The position numbers and the translations under genes were made by a program. Shown here in pieces: positions 1-8,329 of a stretch of DNA of 32,562 bases. Under the pieces are notes generated by a model that saw only the letters and a program-made list of their open reading frames with translations, was not told where the DNA came from and ran no database searches. This DNA comes from an uncultured Collinsella sp. (lineage in GTDB: Bacteria > Actinomycetota > Coriobacteriia > Coriobacteriales > Coriobacteriaceae): assembly GCA_902475475.1 (NCBI GenBank), contig CABRZY010000002.1, positions 1 through 32,562 on the forward strand, in the 5' to 3' direction. Every line of letters starts with the position of its first letter. The stretch's first letter is position 1.

Positions 1-24
1 GGGAGCGATATTTTGCAGCACGAA

Positions 25-53
25 CCCCCGCCGCACGAAGTGCGCAGCGGGGG
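25..53. terminator. GC-rich hairpin, probable terminator after oppF
   Basis: Seven base pairs (25-31 with 47-53), a two-base bulge (45-46), then five more pairs closing on a GAA loop. It lies about 65 nt beyond the oppF stop and is the only strong hairpin there. It is followed by TTTCTT on the plus strand and by only TTCGT on the minus strand, so it may serve a plus-strand gene to the left, oppF, or both. Confidence 0.55.
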
Positions 54-118
54 TTTCTTGCATGTCCGAGGACGTTCTGAAAAGTAACTTCAGGGCGGGC
101 CCGGACGATAACAACCGA

Positions 119-1147
119 CTACAGGTCGATGTGCGATTCCTTGATCGGGAACGGCTCCGCGAAGTGGCACGCGCAGCAGTGACCCGGTGCGACTTCCTTA
201 AACTCGGGAAGCTTCTCAGAGCAGATACCCTGCGCGATCGGGCAGCGCGTGTGGAAACGGCAGCCGGTCGGCGGATCCAACGGTGACGGCGGATCGCCGG
301 CGAGGATGATGCGCTTACGGGTCTTCTGGATATCCGGATCGGGAACCGGCACGGCAGACAGCAGCGACTGCGTGTACGGATGGTGAGGCTCGCTATAGAG
401 CGTCTTCCAGTCCGAAACCTCGACCATCTTACCCAGATACATAACGGCAACACGATCGGAGATATGCTGCACGACAGAAAGGTCGTGAGCAATGAAGAGA
501 TAAGCCGTACCGAACTTGTCCTGAAGTTCCTTGAGCAGGTTCAGAACCTGGGCCTGAATGGAAACATCCAGAGCGGAGACTGGCTCGTCGCAGATGATCA
601 GCTTGGGCTTCAAAGCGAACGCGCGGGCGATGCCGACACGCTGACGCTGACCGCCGGAGAACTCATGAGGATAACGGTTGATGTGCTCGGGGTTCAGTCC
701 GACAACGTCGAGAAGCTCGCGGACGCGCTCAATGCGCTCCTCCTTGGTGCCCACGCCGTGAATGGTCATGGGCTCGGAGACAATCTCACCGATGGTCATA
801 CGAGGGTTGAGCGAAGCATAAGGATCTTGGAAGATAAACTGCATCTCGCGACGCATGTCCTTGATCTCATGCTTGCTCATCTCGGCAACATCTTTGCCCT
901 GGAAGAACACCTTGCCGGCGGTCGGCTTGGTCAGACGCATGATAGTGCGGCCCGTGGTGGATTTACCGCAACCAGACTCGCCAACCAGACCAAAGGTCTC
1001 GCCAGGATAAATCTCAAAAGAGATGTCGTTTACAGCAGAGACGACGCGCTTGGAAAAACGCTTGGCGAACATGCCGGACTCTGCGGGAAACTCCTTGGAG
1101 AGGTGCTCGACCTTCAGCAGTGGAGTGCGCTCGTTATTGTCTGCCAT
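119..1147 (-). CDS. oppF: Oligopeptide ABC transporter ATP-binding protein OppF
   Basis: 342-residue cytoplasmic ATPase, one of the two nucleotide-binding subunits that energise peptide import through OppBC. Visible motifs are Walker A GESGCGKST (56-64), Q-loop Q107, signature FSGGQRQR (163-170), Walker B LIICDEP (183-189) and switch H221. The C-terminal oligopeptide-transporter domain holds cysteines 296, 302, 309, 324, 325 and 327, the pattern reported to carry an iron-sulfur cluster in some DppD/OppD-type ATPases. The start ATG directly abuts the oppD stop (TAA then ATG), with GGGAGG about ten bases upstream, so translation is probably coupled. It is the last gene of the oppABCDF order. 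Substrate (oligopeptide rather than dipeptide) is inferred from gene order and is the weakest part of the call. Confidence 0.93.
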   Translation of the reverse strand: MADNNERTPLLKVEHLSKEFPAESGMFAKRFSKRVVSAVNDISFEIYPGETFGLVGESGCGKSTTGRTIMRLTKPTAGKVFFQGKDVAEMSKHEIKDMRREMQFIFQDPYASLNPRMTIGEIVSEPMTIHGVGTKEERIERVRELLDVVGLNPEHINRYPHEFSGGQRQRVGIARAFALKPKLIICDEPVSALDVSIQAQVLNLLKELQDKFGTAYLFIAHDLSVVQHISDRVAVMYLGKMVEVSDWKTLYSEPHHPYTQSLLSAVPVPDPDIQKTRKRIILAGDPPSPLDPPTGCRFHTRCPIAQGICSEKLPEFKEVAPGHCCACHFAEPFPIKESHIDL

Positions 1148-2239
1148 TTACGCCTCGCCTCCCTTCTTGGAATCCTTGCGCGTACGGGACGTCTCAGGAG
1201 CGTTCTTGAGGAACTCGGGGTCACCGGAATAGTGGCACGCAGAATAGTGACCGGACTCGGTGACAACGCGCTCAGGGCGCTGCTTGCGGCACTTGTCCGT
1301 CGCGTAGGGGCAACGAGGAGAGAAGACGCAGCCCTCAGGCAGGTTCATGAGCGAAGGCGGGTTGCCGTGAATCGGCGTCAGCGGCTTCTTCTCTTCGATT
1401 GCCTGCTCCGGGATGGAGCGGATAAGACCCCAGGTGTAGGGGTGGCGGCTCTCGTAGAAGATTTCCTCAGCAGTACCGAACTCAACGGGGCGGCCGGCGT
1501 ACATAACCATGATCTTATCGGCCATATCGGCGACAACACCCAGGTCATGGGTAATCATGATGATGGCGTTGCCGTTCTTCTCCTGCATCTCCTGCATGAG
1601 CTCGATAATCTGAGCCTGGATGGTAACGTCCAGGGCAGTCGTGGGCTCGTCGGCAATCAGAATATCGGGATCGCAGGCAAGGGCCATGGCAATCATGACT
1701 CGCTGACGCATACCGCCAGAGAACTGGTGCGGATACTCATTGACGCGCTTCTCGGGCTCGGGGATACCCACGAGGTCCAAAAGCTCGGTGGCACGCTTGA
1801 GCGCCTCCTGCTTGGAGTAGCCACGGTGCAGACGAAGACCCTCGCCCACCTGCTTGCCGATCTTATAGACCGGGTTCAAGGAGGTCATAGGATCCTGGAA
1901 GATCATCGCGATATCGTTGCCGCGAATGTGCTGCATCTCTTCCTCGGTCATTTCGAGGATGGAGCGGCCGCGATAGCGAACGTCACCGCCCTCGATCTTT
2001 CCCGGAGGCATCGAGATGAGGCCCATGATGGTCATGGCGGTCACGGACTTACCGGAGCCGGACTCACCGACGACGCCCAGGGTCTCGCCGCGATCGAGCG
2101 TGTAGGACACGCCGTCGACAGCGCGAACGACGCCATCCTCGGTGTGGAAATACATCTTAAGGTCATCGACCTCGAGCAGATGCTGGCCCTCAGGAACCGG
2201 CTGGTCCTTCAGGTCCACATAGTTCTTGTTCTTCTTCAT
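1148..2239 (-). CDS. oppD: Oligopeptide ABC transporter ATP-binding protein OppD
   Basis: 363-residue ATPase partner of OppF. Walker A GESGSGKS (58-65), Q115, signature FSGGMRQR (173-180), Walker B ILIADEP (193-199) and H231 are intact. The C-terminal domain has the family's four cysteines (304, 310, 317, 335), the CxxxxxC..C..C arrangement proposed to bind an iron-sulfur cluster. A lysine- and acid-rich tail of about 25 residues follows. The ATG lies two bases after the oppC stop, with an AAGGA site inside the end of oppC, so the two genes are tightly coupled. OppD-type rather than OppF-type is chosen from gene order and the GMRQR signature. Confidence 0.93.
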   Translation of the reverse strand: MKKNKNYVDLKDQPVPEGQHLLEVDDLKMYFHTEDGVVRAVDGVSYTLDRGETLGVVGESGSGKSVTAMTIMGLISMPPGKIEGGDVRYRGRSILEMTEEEMQHIRGNDIAMIFQDPMTSLNPVYKIGKQVGEGLRLHRGYSKQEALKRATELLDLVGIPEPEKRVNEYPHQFSGGMRQRVMIAMALACDPDILIADEPTTALDVTIQAQIIELMQEMQEKNGNAIIMITHDLGVVADMADKIMVMYAGRPVEFGTAEEIFYESRHPYTWGLIRSIPEQAIEEKKPLTPIHGNPPSLMNLPEGCVFSPRCPYATDKCRKQRPERVVTESGHYSACHYSGDPEFLKNAPETSRTRKDSKKGGEA

Positions 2240-2241
2240 CC

Positions 2242-3177
2242 TTATGCGTCCTTCATCTTGACGTCGAGGGCGTCGCGCAGACCGTCACCCAGCAGGGTGA
2301 AGGCGAGCACCGTCGAGAGAATTGCCAGACCGGGCATGATCATCATCCAGGGAGCGGTCAGAAGATACTGCTGACCGTCCTGAATCATGGAGCCCCACGA
2401 AGGCGTAGGCGGAATAACGCCCATGCCGAGGAAGGACAGAGCGGACTCGGTCAGAATGGCGCCACCAATGTTCATGGTCGCGTAGACCACGATGGAGGCG
2501 ACGGAGTTCGGGAAGATGTGACGCACGACGATACGAGCATCAGATGCACCCATCGCGCGCGCTGCATCAACATAGTCGTTTTCCTTGACCGTCAAGATTG
2601 CAGAGCGGAAGACGCGCGCAATCGAAGGCCAGCCAAGAATGCCGATGGCGATAAAGACGTTCTGAAGACCACGGCCGATAACGGCGATCATGGCGACAAC
2701 GAACAGCACGTACGGGAACGCCAGGAAGATGTCCGCACAGCGCATGATGATCGTATCCCAAATGCCGCCGTAGAAACCGGCCAGGGCGCCCATGACCAGA
2801 CCGATCAATGTGGAGATGGCGGTGGCCATGATACCGACAGAAAGCGAAACGCGTGCACCGTAGATAACGCGGACGAGAATGTCGCGACCGAGGGCATCGG
2901 TGCCAAACGGGTGCTCGGCACACGGAGCCAGTAGCGATGTCTCGGCCATGGTGGTCGAATCGGAAGCCGTCGGCGAACCGAGCCAGGGCTTAGCCCACAG
3001 ATCTGCGGTCAGGGCAACCACAACGACGATGATGATCCAGCAGACACCGATAACGGCGAGCTTGTTCTTACGAAGACGCTTAAAAGCGTCGCCCCACAGC
3101 GTGCGGGACTTGGCGGGAGCAGATGCGACCTTGGTGGCGGTAGCCTGCTCCTGAGACTGAGAATCAGTTTCCTGCAT
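2242..3177 (-). CDS. oppC: Oligopeptide ABC transporter permease OppC
   Basis: 311-residue inner-membrane permease. After a polar 35-residue N-terminus come a membrane segment (about 41-58), an external loop with the OppC/DppC hallmark HPFGTDALGRD (89-99), and then five further hydrophobic segments. The cytoplasmic EAA loop that docks on the ATPases is AARAMGASDARIVVRHIFPN (205-224). The start is set by a GGGAGG ribosome site that overlaps the oppB stop codon. Partner of OppB. Length and topology are normal for the family. Confidence 0.93.
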   Translation of the reverse strand: MQETDSQSQEQATATKVASAPAKSRTLWGDAFKRLRKNKLAVIGVCWIIIVVVVALTADLWAKPWLGSPTASDSTTMAETSLLAPCAEHPFGTDALGRDILVRVIYGARVSLSVGIMATAISTLIGLVMGALAGFYGGIWDTIIMRCADIFLAFPYVLFVVAMIAVIGRGLQNVFIAIGILGWPSIARVFRSAILTVKENDYVDAARAMGASDARIVVRHIFPNSVASIVVYATMNIGGAILTESALSFLGMGVIPPTPSWGSMIQDGQQYLLTAPWMMIMPGLAILSTVLAFTLLGDGLRDALDVKMKDA

Positions 3178-3191
3178 GAGACGTACCTCCC

Positions 3192-4229
3192 TTAGGCCTT
3201 ATCCGACGGACCGCCAAGGCGGATGCGCGGGTCGAGGAATGCATAGCTAATGTCGACGAGCAGGTTGATCACCATGACGACGACAACGATGAGCGTAACG
3301 CCGCCCATAACGATGGGCCAGTCACGCATGCTAATGGCGCGATAGACCTCATAGCCGATACCGGGCCAGTTAAAGACCGTCTCGGTCAGGATGGCGCCCG
3401 AAAGCATGCCGCCAAAGTCGACACCAATATAGGTAACGACGGGGATGAGTGCATTCTTAAGCGCATGCTTAATGATGATCGCACGATTGGAAAGACCCTT
3501 GGCCTTTGCCGTACGGATGTAATCCTGGTTCATGACGTCAAGCAGCTGCGAGCGCATGATGCGCGCAGCATAAGCGGTCGAAACCGAAGCCAGCGTAATG
3601 GTCGGAAGCACATAGTGCATCCAATCCTGATACTGAGAGCTGGAACCGCCGGCACCCGAGATCGGCATGGAGATTGCACCGCCCGTGGCGTCCTTGAGGA
3701 TGACGCCAAAGAACAGCTGCAGCAACATACCGAGCCAGAAGGCCGGGACCGCAACGAGGATCGACGTGGTGAGCGTTACCAAAATATCCCAGAAGGAATA
3801 ACGCTTTACCGCCGAAATGATACCCGCACCGATACCCATGATTGCCTCGAGCACGATGGCGCACGCGGCAAGTTTGACCGTATACGGATACTTCTGGGCA
3901 AAGATATCCGTAACCGGCAGCTTGCGCTGATACGAATTGCCCAGATCGCCATGAAGCAGACCGTTCATGTAATACAAGTAACGGTCCACGAGCGACGTTT
4001 GAACGGGGTCGCCGTTCTCGTCAAGGATCGCGTTGCCGTCCTCGTCCGTCTGGACCAGGTGATAGCGGACGCGAAGCTGAAGCTCCACCTCGGGGGACAG
4101 AGCCTTGTCTCCACCGATCAGCTTGATCGGATCTCCCGGCACGATATTCTGAAGGGCGAACAGAATCAGCGTAACGCCCAAAAACACCGGGATGAACTGA
4201 AGCACACGTTTAACGATGTACTTACCCAT
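3192..4229 (-). CDS. oppB: Oligopeptide ABC transporter permease OppB
   Basis: 345-residue permease beginning with the typical OppB membrane helix (about 9-28, followed by VPGDP) and ending with the family tail DPRIRLG. The EAA loop RTAKAKGLSNRAIIIKHALK lies at 239-258. Between the first helix and the conserved GDLGNSY motif (94-100) it has an acidic insertion at about 59-80 (TDEDGNAILDENGD) absent from the OppB proteins I know. It would face outside the cell. GGGGAG precedes the ATG. The gene follows oppA after a 156-nt gap containing a hairpin. Confidence 0.92.
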   Translation of the reverse strand: MGKYIVKRVLQFIPVFLGVTLILFALQNIVPGDPIKLIGGDKALSPEVELQLRVRYHLVQTDEDGNAILDENGDPVQTSLVDRYLYYMNGLLHGDLGNSYQRKLPVTDIFAQKYPYTVKLAACAIVLEAIMGIGAGIISAVKRYSFWDILVTLTTSILVAVPAFWLGMLLQLFFGVILKDATGGAISMPISGAGGSSSQYQDWMHYVLPTITLASVSTAYAARIMRSQLLDVMNQDYIRTAKAKGLSNRAIIIKHALKNALIPVVTYIGVDFGGMLSGAILTETVFNWPGIGYEVYRAISMRDWPIVMGGVTLIVVVVMVINLLVDISYAFLDPRIRLGGPSDKA

Positions 4230-4259
4230 ACCACTCCCCTATCTAGGGATTAACCTAAA

Positions 4260-4289
4260 TGGGATGCCGATCGCCAGACCGGCATCCCA
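4260..4289 (-). other. Intercistronic hairpin between oppA and oppB
   Basis: A perfect ten-pair stem (4260-4269 with 4280-4289) with a ten-base loop, 97 nt beyond the oppA stop and 30 nt before oppB. On the minus strand it is followed by ATTTAGG, not a U-tract, so full termination is unlikely. Such hairpins after binder genes commonly protect the binder part of the mRNA and reduce downstream expression, which fits the need for excess OppA. That role is inference. Confidence 0.6.
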
Positions 4290-4385
4290 AAATTACCATC
4301 AGCCAGTTTACCCCAGGTTAGGGAGAACTGTATGTTTCCCATGAGGTCTACGTAAATACTTGACCCTCACGGAAGCTGCAAACTC

Positions 4386-6062
4386 TTAGGCGAGCTCAGC
4401 GGTACCCAGATCGGCGTGCTTCTGCGGATCGACATAGAGGTGCTTGATGCGATCGGAGCCGGCGACAGTGTGCGTGTAGAACATAATCGGGATGACCGGG
4501 CAGTCGGCAGCGACCATTGCGTCGGCCTCCTGCATCTTGGCGACGCGCTCCTCATCGTCAACAATAGTACGAGCCTCGTCGACCTTGGCGTCGAACTCGG
4601 GGTTGCTGTAACCAGAGCGGTTGTCGCCACCGAGGGAGTCGGAGTGGAACAGCGGATACAGGAAGTTGTCCATGATCGGGTAGTCGGCAATCCAACCCAG
4701 ACGACCGAACTGATAGTTAAAGTTCTGATACTGCTCGAGCAGGGCAGACCACTCGGGGGTATCGGAGACAGCGGTAACACCAACCTTGGCGAGGTCGCCG
4801 ATGATGGACTCCATGATCTCCTTGTGACCGCCGTCCTGGTTGTAGGAAAGGGTCACGCTAATGCCACGATCGCCGTTAGCGCCAGCGGGAGCAACCTTGT
4901 CGAGGTACTCGTTAGCCTTGTCGACATCGTAGGCGCAGAACTCCCATGCGCCCTCCTTGTAGCCATCGATGCCCGGAGGAACAATGCCGTCGGCAGGGGT
5001 ACGGGTACCCTTGAAGATGGTCTTGCAGATGGCCTCACGGTTGATGGCCAGGGAGATACCCCTACGCAGGTCGGCGTTGTTGAACGGCTCGGCCGTGGTG
5101 TTGCAGGTCAGATAGTACGTGGAAGGCTCGGCGCCGAGCAGCATGCGCTCGCCGTCTCCCATGGTGTAGCCGTCCTTGGACACGCCGCGATCCTTCTTGG
5201 CGGCATCAATCTGAGCGACGGGAACGTCGCAGACATCGAGGTTACCCGCCTGGAACTCCTTGTAAGCGGTCTCCATGTCCTTGATGACCTGGAAGTGGAT
5301 GCCATCGATCTTGGCCTTGTCGCCATAGTAATCGTCGAACTTCTTGACGTTGATCTCCTGGCCATCCTCCCACTTGCCGTCCATCATGAACGGGCCGTTA
5401 CCGACCGGGGCAAGGTAGAAGCTCTTGACATCGGACTCGGCGCACTCGGGAACCGGGGCCAGAGCCGGGTGAGAGGCGACGAAGGGGAAGTCGGCGTAAG
5501 CGGAAGACAGCTTGACGACGAGGGTCTCATCGTCAGGGCACGTAACACCGCTGAGCTCGGTGGCGTTACCGGCAAGCAGATCGTCATAGCCCTCGACCAT
5601 GGAAAGGTGATAGGAGACCTCGGAAGGGCCGTACTCGGTAGCGATGGCCGACTTGGTGTTGACCAGACGCTCCCAACCGAGCTTGAAGGACTTGGAGGTA
5701 ACGTCGTCACCGTTGTGGAACTTGGCCTTCTTGATCTTGAAGGTAAACTCGGTGGCGTCGTCGTTGGACTCAAAGGACTCGCAAGCCAGCGGAACAATCT
5801 CGCCCTTCTCGGCGTCGTAAGAGGTCAGAGCATCAAAGAGCTGGTACTCGACCTGAGTACCCTGGTCCTCCTGGACATTGTAGGGGTCGATGCAGACCGG
5901 GTTGTTGATGTAGAAGTTCAGCTTCGAACCGGACTCAGAACCGGAAGCGTCGCCGCCCTTCTTGCCGCATGCGGCAAGAAAAGCCATGGAGCTCGCAGCA
6001 AGGGTACCGCCGACAAAGGCGCGACGACCCATAACGGGCTGGTGGAACATAGAATCAGCCAT
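4386..6062 (-). CDS. oppA: Oligopeptide-binding lipoprotein OppA (SBP family 5)
   Basis: 558-residue extracytoplasmic binder delivering peptides to OppBC. The N-terminus has GRRAFVGG (12-19), which resembles a twin-arginine signal, and a lipobox LAAC with the acylated cysteine at C32, followed by a KKGG/Ser-rich linker. The body matches SBP family 5 in length and pattern, including the N-terminal stretch on conversion of peptide signals into a two-lobed binder. The ORF extends 16 codons further upstream, but an AAGGAGG site five bases before this ATG fixes the start at 6062. First gene of the opp operon with its own upstream region of almost 300 nt. Peptide length preference cannot be read from the sequence. 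Confidence 0.9.
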   Translation of the reverse strand: MADSMFHQPVMGRRAFVGGTLAASSMAFLAACGKKGGDASGSESGSKLNFYINNPVCIDPYNVQEDQGTQVEYQLFDALTSYDAEKGEIVPLACESFESNDDATEFTFKIKKAKFHNGDDVTSKSFKLGWERLVNTKSAIATEYGPSEVSYHLSMVEGYDDLLAGNATELSGVTCPDDETLVVKLSSAYADFPFVASHPALAPVPECAESDVKSFYLAPVGNGPFMMDGKWEDGQEINVKKFDDYYGDKAKIDGIHFQVIKDMETAYKEFQAGNLDVCDVPVAQIDAAKKDRGVSKDGYTMGDGERMLLGAEPSTYYLTCNTTAEPFNNADLRRGISLAINREAICKTIFKGTRTPADGIVPPGIDGYKEGAWEFCAYDVDKANEYLDKVAPAGANGDRGISVTLSYNQDGGHKEIMESIIGDLAKVGVTAVSDTPEWSALLEQYQNFNYQFGRLGWIADYPIMDNFLYPLFHSDSLGGDNRSGYSNPEFDAKVDEARTIVDDEERVAKMQEADAMVAADCPVIPIMFYTHTVAGSDRIKHLYVDPQKHADLGTAELA

Positions 6063-6161
6063 GCCATCCTCCTTATGAGATAGGACAAAGAAATGTTCAG
6101 TCGGACACATGTCGAGACAATCCGATCCGAACCATCAAAACGCCGCCCGTTGCTATGGCTG

Positions 6162-6190
6162 GTTATGCACAACGAACCAACGTTTCTCAA
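6162..6190 (-). promoter_or_regulatory. Candidate promoter of the opp operon
   Basis: TTGAGA (6185-6190), a 17-base spacer and CATAAC (6162-6167) read on the minus strand. This would give an untranslated leader of about 90 nt before oppA. The -35 is good and the -10 fair. No competing hexamer pair with a normal spacer was found in this gap. Confidence 0.4.
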
Positions 6191-6300
6191 TACAGTAGCG
6201 CATTTTATGCACGATTTGGGGCTAATTCCGGTCAACGGTCGAGAATTTCTTTAGTTGGGCGAAGTATGTGGGGATATTTTGGCTCTGTTACAAATATGTA

Positions 6301-6334
6301 AACAAAAAGGGTCCCGCACTTGCGGAACCCTTTT
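6301..6334 (-). terminator. Intrinsic terminator of secG
   Basis: A near-perfect 14-pair stem whose minus-strand arm begins AAAAGGGTTCCGCA and closes on a two-base loop, followed by TTTTTGTTTA. It starts about 23 nt after the secG stop. The outer A/T pairs give a T-run on the plus strand too, but no plus-strand gene points at it. Confidence 0.9.
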
Positions 6335-6356
6335 CAAGTATTTATGTGGCTCGTGC

Positions 6357-6611
6357 TTAGTAGCCGACGATACCCTGCGGGAAGAAGAACATGCACAGGA
6401 CGACACACACGGCAAAAACGACGGCCATAATTACCGTCAGGCGATCGAGGTTCTGCTCCATGACGCCCGTGGCAGAGCTGGAGTTATACAGCGAGCTAGC
6501 GATCATATCCGAAACGCCGGTGCCCTTACCAGAGTGCATCAGGACGAGAATCGTCAGCGCCACGGCAGAGACAGCCCAAACGACAAACAGAAGAATCTGA
6601 AACGGACCCAT
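6357..6611 (-). CDS. secG: Preprotein translocase subunit SecG
   Basis: 84-residue membrane protein, the small accessory subunit of the SecYEG channel. Two hydrophobic segments (about 5-25 and 58-78) flank a central loop with GKGTGVSD, the family's glycine-rich segment, and further Ser-rich residues. Length is typical. AAGGAG lies eight bases before the ATG. It stands alone between the gpmI terminator and its own terminator, so it is probably transcribed on its own. An extended -10 (TGG then TACAGT, 6648-6656) is a possible promoter. SecG next to the glycolytic genes is a common Gram-positive arrangement. Confidence 0.9.
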   Translation of the reverse strand: MGPFQILLFVVWAVSAVALTILVLMHSGKGTGVSDMIASSLYNSSSATGVMEQNLDRLTVIMAVVFAVCVVLCMFFFPQGIVGY

Positions 6612-6647
6612 AGATAAGCTCCTTAATAGAACAATTCAAACTCCAGT

Positions 6648-6656
6648 ACTGTACCA
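6648..6656 (-). promoter_or_regulatory. Possible extended -10 promoter of secG
   Basis: TGG followed by TACAGT on the minus strand, 37 nt before the secG ATG and after the gpmI terminator. No convincing -35 is present, so this is weak. It is listed because secG needs a promoter between the terminator and its start. Confidence 0.25.
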
Positions 6657-6706
6657 CAACCCCCAGCACTCCCCCATCAGCCATTTGGTGACGAGGTAGA
6701 AATAGC

Positions 6707-6741
6707 GCAAAAAAAGAGGGTTGTCCGGTTGTGGACAACCC
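6707..6741 (-). terminator. Intrinsic terminator of pgk-tpiA-gpmI
   Basis: A perfect nine-pair stem, GGGTTGTCC with GGACAACCC (6718-6726 and 6733-6741), six-base loop, followed on the minus strand by TCTTTTTTT. It lies 29 nt after the gpmI stop. A textbook Rho-independent terminator. Confidence 0.93.
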
Positions 6742-6770
6742 CCTTACTAGAAAACGGTATTTGTTTTCTA

Positions 6771-8324
6771 TTAGGCCTCGGTGGCGAGTACGCGACCCGT
6801 CATCTCGGCGGAAGGCTCAATACCAGCCATGGTGAGCATGGTCGGAGCGATATCGGAAAGACGGCCGTCCTCGATACCGGTGAGCTGTGCCTTCTCATCA
6901 ACGATGATGAACGGCACGCGGTTGGTGGTGTGAGCCGTGAACGGATGCTTGGAACCGTCGGAAGCAACGTCAAACATGTGATCGGCGTTGCCGTGATCGG
7001 CGGTAATCAGCGCAAAGCCGCCCTTAGCGAGAATCGCCGGGACAACCTTGGACAGGGCATCGTCAACAGCCTCGACGGCCTTAACGGCAGCGTCGAAGAC
7101 ACCGGTGTGACCAACCATGTCGCAGTTTGCGAAGTTCACGATGTAGAAATCAGCGCGATCCTCGTTGATGGCGGCGACAAGCTTCTCGGTAACCTCGGGA
7201 GCGCTCATCTCAGGTTGCAGGTCGTAGGTAGCGACCTTGGGAGAAGCGACGAGCACGCGCTCCTCGCCCTCCTTGGGCTCCTCGATGCCGCCGTTGAGGA
7301 AGAACGTCACGTGGGCGTACTTCTCGGTCTCGGCGGTGTGCAGCTGCTTCAGGCCATTGGCGGCGATAACGTCGGCCAGAACGTTCTCGGGGAACGTCTT
7401 GGGGAAGGCGACCTCGACGTCAAACGTCGGGTCGTACTCGGTCATCGTCACAAAGTGCGAAAGCTTGATCTGCTCGCGCTCAAAGCCGTCGAACTCCTTG
7501 TCCGTGAACACGCGAGTCATCTGACGAGCGCGGTCGGGACGGAAGTTGAAGAAGATGGCCGCGTCGCCCTCGTGGATGCCCTCGTTGTGGGCAGCGAAGG
7601 GCTCGACGAACTCGTCGCCGCGCGGATCCTTCTCGTAGTAGGCCTTGATACCGGCAACAGGGTCGGTATCGGCATCGGATGCGTTGACCATGACATCGTA
7701 GGCGCGCTGGATGCGCTCCCAACGGTTGTCGCGGTCCATGGCCCAATAACGGCCCGAGACGGTGGCAACGCGAGCGTCGCAACCGGTCTCCTCGGAGATC
7801 TTAGCCAGGAAGGCGCAGAACTCACTCATGTAACCGGCACCGGACTGCGGGTCAACGTCGCGACCATCCATGAAGGCGTGGACGCGAACGGTCTTGACAC
7901 CGTGCTCGGCAGCCATCTTGACCAGAGCCTCGACGTGGCTCATATGAGAATGAACACCGCCAGGGCTCATAAGGCCCATGAGGTGGAGAGTCTTGCCGTC
8001 AGCCTTGACGTCGTCCATAGCCTTGACGAAGACCTCGTTCTTGGCGATGGAGCCGTCCTTGATGGCATTGTTGATGCGCGAAAGCTCCTGGAACACGATG
8101 CGGCCGGCACCGATGTTGAGGTGACCCACCTCGGAGTTGCCCATCTGGCCATCGGGAAGACCCACGTCCTCGCCCGAAGCGCCGAGCGTGGTGTGGGGGT
8201 ACTTCTCGTACAGGCTATCGAGGAAGGGCGTCTTGGCAGCGGCGACGGCGTTCTCGCCATCGGCCGGAGCCAGGCCGCAGCCGTCCATGATGATCAGGAG
8301 TGCAGGAAGATGACGCTGTGCCAT
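6771..8324 (-). CDS. gpmI: 2,3-bisphosphoglycerate-independent phosphoglycerate mutase
   Basis: 517-residue cytosolic metalloenzyme interconverting 3- and 2-phosphoglycerate. The phosphatase-like metal site is visible: D14 in MDGCG, nucleophile S64 in GQMGNSEVGHLN, and the second metal set D402/H406 (CDMVGHTG) and D443/H444 (TADHGNAD). The substrate-binding segments HAFMDGRDVDP (149-159) and FFNFRPDRARQ (258-268) are intact. Family members usually begin DGWG; here it is DGCG, a conservative oddity next to the metal Asp. The gene starts five bases after the tpiA stop with only a weak AGGA site, suggesting coupled translation. Last gene of the pgk-tpiA-gpmI unit. Confidence 0.96.
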   Translation of the reverse strand: MAQRHLPALLIIMDGCGLAPADGENAVAAAKTPFLDSLYEKYPHTTLGASGEDVGLPDGQMGNSEVGHLNIGAGRIVFQELSRINNAIKDGSIAKNEVFVKAMDDVKADGKTLHLMGLMSPGGVHSHMSHVEALVKMAAEHGVKTVRVHAFMDGRDVDPQSGAGYMSEFCAFLAKISEETGCDARVATVSGRYWAMDRDNRWERIQRAYDVMVNASDADTDPVAGIKAYYEKDPRGDEFVEPFAAHNEGIHEGDAAIFFNFRPDRARQMTRVFTDKEFDGFEREQIKLSHFVTMTEYDPTFDVEVAFPKTFPENVLADVIAANGLKQLHTAETEKYAHVTFFLNGGIEEPKEGEERVLVASPKVATYDLQPEMSAPEVTEKLVAAINEDRADFYIVNFANCDMVGHTGVFDAAVKAVEAVDDALSKVVPAILAKGGFALITADHGNADHMFDVASDGSKHPFTAHTTNRVPFIIVDEKAQLTGIEDGRLSDIAPTMLTMAGIEPSAEMTGRVLATEA

Positions 8325-8329
8325 ATGTC

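Noticed and set aside
380..2374. 664-codon plus-strand frame, and similar long ones opposite oppA, gpmI, pgk and murJ
   Set aside because: All are shadows of well-supported minus-strand genes, without ribosome sites or domain patterns.
3990..4055. EF-hand calcium loop in the OppB insertion
   Set aside because: The spacing of acidic residues does not fit the DxDxDG loop: Gly is at position 4 instead of 6.
6063..6110. Upstream start for oppA adding 16 residues
   Set aside because: The internal ATG has a perfect AAGGAGG at five bases and gives a normal lipoprotein signal; the longer form would place the ribosome site inside the coding region.
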